In this document: positions 58,419 through 64,000 of the stretch, in pieces | Layout of the letters: each line of letters starts with the position of its first letter | How positions within the stretch are numbered: the first letter of the stretch is position 1 | NCBI RefSeq assembly: GCF_015351395.1 | Contig: NZ_JADKPV010000004.1 | Coordinates: 124,001 to 188,000, forward strand | Length of the DNA stretch: 64,000 bases | Origin: Savagea serpentis | GTDB lineage: Bacteria > Bacillota > Bacilli > Bacillales_A > Planococcaceae | Direction: 5' to 3' | Notes under the pieces: model-generated | The model's database searches: none | What the model was told of the DNA's origin: nothing | Seen by the model: only the letters and a program-made list of their open reading frames with translations | Made by a program: the position numbers and the translations under genes

Positions 58419-60065
58419 GTGAATCATCAATTAAATTCGAGTTTAGGAATTATCATCTTGGATGAACATGGGCATTTTAAGCATACAAACGAAGTCGCCC
58501 AGCACTTTTTATACTATTTCGAGACGTTCAAATCTCACTTCCAAGAAAATATCCAACATTATTGTTTATTAGAATGTTTATGTGAAATTACGAATTTATC
58601 GATCAATGATGGCATCATATTCATTCAACCGTTATCGAATGTCGTCTTACTGGAAAGAGAAAATAAAAAATCTGCAGAAGTTTATAATGAATTGTATGAG
58701 GTCATCAACTCCTCTTTTGATGGAATCGTTATTTCTGATAATAAAGGATTAATTTTGCATCAAAATCCTGCATACGGGAATATTACTGGCCTGCATCCTT
58801 CTGAATGTATCGGGAGGAATTTAACAGAATTGGAAGAGCTCGGCGTCATCGACCATTCGGCTACGCTACAAGCCCTTTATAAAAATGATTCGGTCACGAT
58901 TAATCAATCGATCAATACTGGTAAAAATGTACTCGTATCAGCCGTACCGATTCGTGACAAAACGGGAGATATAAAAAAAGTCGTCAACAATGTGCGCGAT
59001 TTGACTCAATTAAATCAATTAGAAACAGAAATTCAAACTTTAGAAGAAACGAATCAAAAAATTACAGAAGAATTAAAATCGTTAAAAGAACAATTAAATC
59101 CTAAGCTTTCCCTCATTTCTTCCTCCGCTAAAATGAAAGAAGTCATTGAACGCGCGCTAAAAATCGCGCAAATTGATTCAGGGGTCATCATCCAAGGGGA
59201 ATCAGGGGTAGGGAAAGAAAAAATCGTCAATCTCATTCATATGCATAGCTTACGTAAAAAGAAACCACTCATTAAAATAAATTGTGGCGCCATTCCAGAA
59301 AATTTACTAGAATCCGAATTATTCGGTTACGTATCAGGATCATTCACAGGCGCTTCCAAACAAGGGAAAATTGGACTGATCGAAGCAGCCAATGACGGAA
59401 TTTTATTTTTGGATGAAATCGGAGAGATGCCACTTGACTTACAAGTGAAAATTTTACGCGTGTTAGAAGAACGCGAAATTACTCCTGTCGGTGGAACGAC
59501 GCCCCGAACGGTTAACGTGCGCATTATCGCAGCGACAAATCGTGATTTAAACGCGATGGTTCAAGCAGGAGAATTTCGGAAAGATTTATTTTATCGCTTA
59601 AACATCATCCCTATTATTATCCCGCCGCTACGCGAACGAAAAGAAGATGTCATTCCACTCACTTATCATTTTTTAAAAGAATTAAACGAACAATACGGAT
59701 TGAATAAACAAATTAGTAGCGAAGTTCTCGAACGCTTACGTCGTTATGACTGGCCTGGAAATGTCCGAGAGCTTCAAAATATGGTCGAACGCATCGTTTT
59801 AATGAGTGAAGACAATGTCCTCAAATCTGCACATATCGATAAAGAATTTTCGAACGATCGAGTGAACGACCGTGTGGAAACGATGATTCCAGAAGCGAAT
59901 GTACCCCTGAAACAATATTTAGCTTCAATTGAAATTCACTTTTTAAAAGAGCGCATTAAAGAACATCCTAGCTTACGCAGTGCAGCTCGTTCACTCGATA
60001 TTGATCAATCGACACTCGTCCGCAAAATGAAACGCTACAATCTACGCGTAGAAGACATTAAATAA
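58419..60065 (+). CDS. sigma-54-dependent activator (PAS-AAA+-Fis), AcoR/BkdR-like
   Basis: A 548-residue enhancer-binding protein. Residues 1-80 form a divergent sensory segment, and a PAS domain lies at about 88-200 (SSFDGIVISDNKGLI...). A coiled-coil linker leads to an AAA+ domain with Walker A GESGVGKE (260-267), sigma-54 contact loop GSFTGA (307-312) and Walker B ILFLDE (328-333). A Fis-type HTH is at the end (SLRSAARSLDIDQSTLVRKM). GTG at 58419 follows AAGGAGGC. A dyad GATGATTTT/AAAATCATC (58365-58399) before it may allow autoregulation. It is divergent from the 13-gene operon, its evident target. The contact loop has Ser for the usual Ala. Confidence 0.93.
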   Translation: MNHQLNSSLGIIILDEHGHFKHTNEVAQHFLYYFETFKSHFQENIQHYCLLECLCEITNLSINDGIIFIQPLSNVVLLERENKKSAEVYNELYEVINSSFDGIVISDNKGLILHQNPAYGNITGLHPSECIGRNLTELEELGVIDHSATLQALYKNDSVTINQSINTGKNVLVSAVPIRDKTGDIKKVVNNVRDLTQLNQLETEIQTLEETNQKITEELKSLKEQLNPKLSLISSSAKMKEVIERALKIAQIDSGVIIQGESGVGKEKIVNLIHMHSLRKKKPLIKINCGAIPENLLESELFGYVSGSFTGASKQGKIGLIEAANDGILFLDEIGEMPLDLQVKILRVLEEREITPVGGTTPRTVNVRIIAATNRDLNAMVQAGEFRKDLFYRLNIIPIIIPPLRERKEDVIPLTYHFLKELNEQYGLNKQISSEVLERLRRYDWPGNVRELQNMVERIVLMSEDNVLKSAHIDKEFSNDRVNDRVETMIPEANVPLKQYLASIEIHFLKERIKEHPSLRSAARSLDIDQSTLVRKMKRYNLRVEDIK

Positions 60066-60067
60066 AC

Positions 60068-60110
60068 TAAAAAAAGAGTGATGCAAAAATGCATCACTCT
60101 TTTTTTAAGA
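60068..60110. terminator. bidirectional terminator
   Basis: Stem AAAAAGAGTGATGCA / TGCATCACTCTTTTT with loop AAAA and T run. Confidence 0.92.
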
Positions 60111-60299
60111 TTTCGACGATTTCATATAATAAGCTTTTAACATTTCCCCTTTTTCCTCCAAAGTCACTTCGCCGTCGATATAACGCTGTAATAAATGAAG
60201 GTAAAATTCCGAATGGGAACGATTAGACAGCCCTAAAGAATTCCGAGCACTCGCTAACTCAACACTCGCTTTACGTTCTTCTCTCGTTTGCAAATTCAT
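60105..60299 (-). CDS. orphan VbhA-like antitoxin-family protein
   Basis: A 64-residue helical protein. The pattern REERKASVELASARNSLGL followed by LLQRYIDGEVTLEE matches the antitoxin VbhA fold, small proteins that block Fic AMP-transferase toxins. The inhibitory motif of the family, (S/T)xxxE(G/N), appears here as SLGLSN, with Ser instead of the key Glu. No fic toxin gene is adjacent. It may be a domesticated or unrelated-function relative. ATG at 60299 is preceded by GGAGGG. The 222-base gap to 60521 has no other gene. Confidence 0.7.
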   Translation of the reverse strand: MNLQTREERKASVELASARNSLGLSNRSHSEFYLHLLQRYIDGEVTLEEKGEMLKAYYMKSSKS

Positions 60300-60521
60300 A
60301 CATACCCTCCTCATCCTTTAATATTCATATGCCTGTTTCGTCCATAATAACCTTATTCAATAGGGAATATATGTATATTTTAACATTCTATCTAATCGAT
60401 GGCGAGTGTTGTGCGAGGAAAACGAAGACATTGCTTTAAATCATATGTCAGTTGAAAGCATGATCCATCCTATGCGATAATTCATCTATGAGAACAAACG
60501 TTTCAAGAAAGGAGTGTGCGT

Positions 60522-62660
60522 ATGAATACGGTCATATTTGCAGAAAAACCATCCCAAGCTAAAGCTTATGCGGATGCATTTACTGTGGCCAGTAAACATA
60601 AAACCCATATTATTCTCGCTGCTTGCCCTACCTTTCCAAATGGAGCTACTATTACATGGGGGATTGGACATTTAGTGGAATTAAAAGACCCTAAAGCTTA
60701 TGACACCAAATGGACGCGTTGGAACCTAGCCAGTCTACCGATTTTCCCAGAAACTTTTGAATTTCAAGTCGCTAAAGGAAAGTTCCAACAATTTAAAGCT
60801 GTCCAGCAACTTTTTCGACAAGCAGATTTGATTATTAATGCCTGTGATATTGACCGAGAAGGGTCGAATATTTTTTATTCGATTTTCCGTTTAACTGGAG
60901 CGCGGCCGAAACAAATTTTACGCTTGTGGATCAACTCGTTAGAAGTCGATGAAATTCGTCGAGGCTTCACTCAACTGCAGACGAATGAACGCGATTTAAA
61001 ATTGTATGATGAAGCGCGCACGCGTCAAGTGAGCGACTGGCTCGTCGGGATGAACGCTTCCCGTATTTATACGTTACTTCTGCAACAACGTGGCTATGAA
61101 GATGTCTTCCCTGTCGGCCGCGTGCAGTCGCCGACTGTCTTTCTCGTTTACGAACGGATGAAAGAGATCGAACAGTTCAAAGTAGAACCTTTCTTCGAAG
61201 CCGTCGCTACGTTCCAAAGTGCACAAGGAACATATGAAGGAAAGGTCGACGGACGGTTTAAAACACGCCAAGAAGTAGAACGACTATTGCATCAACATGC
61301 AATTCAGCCGAATGATGAAGGAACGATTACTAAACATACGGAGCGCGAAAAACGTCAACTCCCTCCTCTCCTTCATTCGCTCTCTACTTTACAAGCGACC
61401 GCCAACCGAAAATGGAAAATGAGTCCAGCAGTCACTTTAAAAACGGCCCAAACGCTTTATGAAAAAAAGTATATTTCCTATCCACGCACGGATAGCCGTC
61501 ATATTACGACGAATGAGTGGCAATACATTCAACAAAATAAAGAGCGCTATGAAACACTCCTTGAGCAACCGTTCGAAGCAGCTACGATGAAACCATCGAA
61601 GCGCTATGTCGACAATGCGAAAGTGCAAGAACATTACGCGATCGTCCCGACGAAAACCGTACCTGCTCGAACGACGATAGAAAAAATGAAACGAGAAGAA
61701 CGATTACTTTATGAAGAAATTTTAAGAACGACATTATGCATGTTCCATCGTTCATTCATCTATTTAGAAACGAGCGTCACGACCGATGTAAAACGTCTTC
61801 CTTTCCTGTCAAAAGGAAAGCGTACACTCGACGTCGGATGGAAAGAGCTCTTTCAACAATCGAACGACAAAGAAGACGAGGCAAATATGCTTCCGCCTTT
61901 ACAAAAAGGAGAAACAGTCCGCGCGACAATCCAGATTCACGAAGGGAAAACGACACCGCCAAAACCTTATACAGAAGGTCAATTAATCACTTTAATGAAA
62001 ACGTGTGGGAAACATATCGAAGACGAAGCGGAAGTTGAAATTTTAAAAGAGATTGAAGGCATCGGTACAGAAGCGACACGCAGTTCGATTATCGAAACTT
62101 TAAAAACTCATCAATACATTGACGTCCAAAAAAACATCGTCCAATTAACCGATAAAGGAAGAATTTTTTGCGAAGCGATTCAAGGGACCTTACTAGCGAG
62201 TCCTTCCATGACCGCAAAATGGGAAACGTATTTGAAAAAAATTGGTGCTGGAACAGGTTCAAGTGAGAAATTTTTAACGAGCATGGAGAAATTTTTACAC
62301 CACTTACTCGCCACGACACCTGATGAACTTCAACGACGGCCTTTCACAGTCGCGCCTTTCATAGGAAAGAAAAAAGCGACGAAATGGGACCGAATTCCGA
62401 TCGCCACATGTCCGAGATGTCAGAAAGGGAAAATCGTACAACGTCAATCGTTTTACGGATGTACGCATTACCGCCAAGGATGTAAGCAAACATTTCCCGG
62501 GACATTTTTAAAAAAGAAATTGACGAAAACGAATATTAAACATTTATGCGAAAAAGGAGAAACGAATGTAATTAAAGGATTCACATCGAATGACGGCAAA
62601 ACCTTCAACGCAAAACTCCAATTTCAACGCGGTGAAATTTCACTTCTATTTGAACCGTAA
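60522..62660 (+). CDS. topB: type IA DNA topoisomerase III
   Basis: A 712-residue enzyme that passes single strands to relax or decatenate DNA. An N-terminal Toprim domain contains ACDIDREGSN; the usual last Glu of DREGE is Ser here. The catalytic Tyr is in YISYPRTDSRHI at about residue 320. A C-terminal zinc ribbon follows (CPRC ... CTHYRQGC). AAAGGAG lies seven bases before the ATG at 60522. It is a single-gene unit. The DREGS variant marks the second TopB subgroup of bacilli rather than the classical one, as I recall it; that subgroup label is from memory. Confidence 0.93.
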   Translation: MNTVIFAEKPSQAKAYADAFTVASKHKTHIILAACPTFPNGATITWGIGHLVELKDPKAYDTKWTRWNLASLPIFPETFEFQVAKGKFQQFKAVQQLFRQADLIINACDIDREGSNIFYSIFRLTGARPKQILRLWINSLEVDEIRRGFTQLQTNERDLKLYDEARTRQVSDWLVGMNASRIYTLLLQQRGYEDVFPVGRVQSPTVFLVYERMKEIEQFKVEPFFEAVATFQSAQGTYEGKVDGRFKTRQEVERLLHQHAIQPNDEGTITKHTEREKRQLPPLLHSLSTLQATANRKWKMSPAVTLKTAQTLYEKKYISYPRTDSRHITTNEWQYIQQNKERYETLLEQPFEAATMKPSKRYVDNAKVQEHYAIVPTKTVPARTTIEKMKREERLLYEEILRTTLCMFHRSFIYLETSVTTDVKRLPFLSKGKRTLDVGWKELFQQSNDKEDEANMLPPLQKGETVRATIQIHEGKTTPPKPYTEGQLITLMKTCGKHIEDEAEVEILKEIEGIGTEATRSSIIETLKTHQYIDVQKNIVQLTDKGRIFCEAIQGTLLASPSMTAKWETYLKKIGAGTGSSEKFLTSMEKFLHHLLATTPDELQRRPFTVAPFIGKKKATKWDRIPIATCPRCQKGKIVQRQSFYGCTHYRQGCKQTFPGTFLKKKLTKTNIKHLCEKGETNVIKGFTSNDGKTFNAKLQFQRGEISLLFEP

Positions 62661-62661
62661 C

Positions 62662-62708
62662 GTAAAAAAGTTCCATTTTGGCATATAACCAAAATGGAAC
62701 TTTTTATT
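62662..62708. terminator. bidirectional terminator
   Basis: Stem AAAAAGTTCCATTTTGG / CCAAAATGGAACTTTTT between the converging topB and ubiB-like genes. Confidence 0.93.
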
Positions 62709-64000
62709 TTTTTGTGCGATACATACTTTGGATCGCGACACGAATTAACATAATGACACTTAGCCCGAGTCCAGAATAACCGAATATGTTCAGGAAGGAA
62801 TACCCTTCTTGTATTTCATTTTGCGCTAAAAAGAGCGCACCTAACGATAAAATTCCGAATGAAATGCCAGCAAAGCTTAAAAAGACGAGATTGAGTACTT
62901 CATTGGCAAACTGCTTATTTTCTTTATGAGAAAAGATGCCCATTTGAATCGTAAAGTCACCGTTTTCCGCTTGACGCAATACACGATCGATTCTTCTCGG
63001 AAATGCGCGTAGGCGCGGTAATGTGTTTAACAGTTCATCTTCAATCGTCTGTTCGAGCACTTCTTTTCCTTTTTCCATCGTCAATTGGGATTTCAAAAAT
63101 GTTTTCATCACTTCAGATAGGTTAAACGTCGGATCTGTTTCTTGCAAGCTACCTTGTAATGTAATTAAGCTGCGAAATGCCATCGCGACATTCGGATGAA
63201 ACTGCAATCCGAAATCGCCCATCATTTCAAATAAATCTGTGCCCATATCTTCTAAAATGTCACCATCGAATGAATGGACGACGAGAAATTGACTGAGTGC
63301 TTGTTCTAATTGTTTTAAATTAATTTGGTCACCATTTTCGACGAGACGTTCTACTCCAATCGCCATCGACTCTGGATTTTGACGTGTAATTCCAATCAAT
63401 AACCACGTAAAACCTCTTCTTTGCATCGCTGATAATTTACCGACCGATCCAAAATCTAAAAAAGCAGGCGTCCCATCTTTTAAAATATAAATATTGCCTG
63501 GATGGGGATCTCCGTGGAACACACCGCGGTCAAAAATTTGAGCAAGCATTTCTTCGAAAATATCGCTCGCTAGCTGACGACGTTTTTCCACTGGATATTG
63601 TGCAGATTTTGATAAACTGACGCCGTCTAAAAATTCAACGACGAGAATTTCGCTCGTGCAATAGTCGGGATACACTTTCGGAATATAGACGACATCGTCC
63701 ATCATTTTGCGCATTTGTACAATATTCGAAAGCTCAATCGACAAATCGACTTCTTCATATAAATTGTCGATAAATCCTTCTGCGATACTCGTAATGTTCA
63801 CACTCTGAGCCCAAGGCATACGGCTTTCTAATAAATGTGCGAATGTATCTAAAATCGTCACATCCACTTCCATTTGCTCTTTTAGTTCGGGTCGTAGCAC
63901 TTTGACCACGACTTGTTCTCCTGTATGTAATGTCGCGCGGTGCACTTGAGCAATCGATGCTGCCGCTAGAGGTTCTTCATCAAATGTTTGAAAAATCTCA
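62704..64000 (-). CDS. UbiB/ABC1-family kinase-like membrane protein (5' end cut by window)
   Basis: At least 431 codons; the gene starts beyond the right edge. Visible motifs: the alanine-rich AAASIAQVHRATL replacing the usual glycine loop, invariant Lys in VVKVLRPE, the catalytic FHGDPHPGNI and the metal-binding DFGSVG. There are two C-terminal membrane helices (around 62760-62880 in DNA). UbiB/Coq8-type ATPases support isoprenoid-quinone lipid metabolism; in menaquinone-using bacilli the exact role is unknown. An in-frame GTG at 63945 lies inside the conserved AQVHRA motif and is not the real start. Confidence 0.92.
   Translation of the reverse strand, partial: EIFQTFDEEPLAAASIAQVHRATLHTGEQVVVKVLRPELKEQMEVDVTILDTFAHLLESRMPWAQSVNITSIAEGFIDNLYEEVDLSIELSNIVQMRKMMDDVVYIPKVYPDYCTSEILVVEFLDGVSLSKSAQYPVEKRRQLASDIFEEMLAQIFDRGVFHGDPHPGNIYILKDGTPAFLDFGSVGKLSAMQRRGFTWLLIGITRQNPESMAIGVERLVENGDQINLKQLEQALSQFLVVHSFDGDILEDMGTDLFEMMGDFGLQFHPNVAMAFRSLITLQGSLQETDPTFNLSEVMKTFLKSQLTMEKGKEVLEQTIEDELLNTLPRLRAFPRRIDRVLRQAENGDFTIQMGIFSHKENKQFANEVLNLVFLSFAGISFGILSLGALFLAQNEIQEGYSFLNIFGYSGLGLSVIMLIRVAIQSMYRTKK

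Overview
The window is low-GC Bacillota DNA, most like Bacillales and perhaps the Planococcaceae/Caryophanaceae group. Evidence: strong AGGAGG ribosome sites, TTG and GTG starts, sigma-A style promoters, a SAM-I riboswitch, a proline T-box, BceRSAB and Lia-type envelope-stress modules, CsbD, PspA, YitT, PlsY and DUF2187 families. This placement is inference. I recognised no rRNA, tRNA, CRISPR array, insertion sequence or prophage. The window cuts a BceB-type permease at the left edge and a UbiB-type protein at the right edge.

Layout. 1-2884: peptide-antibiotic sensing and export module (bceRS-bceAB). 2963-4166: glutaredoxin plus a small Cys-rich membrane protein, divergent from a Mn/Fe superoxide dismutase. 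4296-9160: UppP, a soluble chemoreceptor, an acyl-CoA ligase and an orphan 55-residue protein. 9186-12549: lia-type operon. 12799-15828: a second two-component system. 16004-20405: QueT-like transporter and a TAXI-type TRAP uptake operon. 20754-33560: mostly housekeeping (YitT, MetY with SAM riboswitch, PlsY, persulfide dioxygenase and CstR-like repressor, PepT, CoA-transferase, AI-2E exporter family, CsbD, CBS protein, EamA, AlaX). 33624-36698: di-haem cytochrome c and an HrtBA-like ABC exporter. 36762-40629: LPQTG-anchored repeat adhesin facing an Mga-like regulator. 40670-42778: Rrf2-controlled reductase operon. 42954-45272: ProRS with T-box and a class D sortase. 45426-60065: a 13-gene catabolic and uptake operon with its sigma-54 activator. 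60105-64000: VbhA-like protein, topoisomerase III, UbiB-like kinase.

Most notable: (1) the tight 13-gene operon at 45426-58258. It combines an acetoin-dehydrogenase-like E1/E2/E3 complex, three SDRs, an ALDH, a zinc ADH, a VOC protein and a DctPQM TRAP importer. A near-perfect sigma-54 -24/-12 promoter precedes it and a divergent PAS-AAA+-Fis activator sits next to it, which suggests an undescribed route for an imported hydroxy- or keto-acid. (2) Two promoters, at 3385-3413 and 25553-25581, carry near-identical operators in the same -35/-10 spacer. They link a persulfide-type CstR repressor to a glutaredoxin/small-membrane-protein pair. (3) Two matching palindromes tie an Rrf2 regulator to itself and to its neighbour operon; one covers the -10 box of a strong promoter.

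All functions are inferred by reading sequence; no database search was run.
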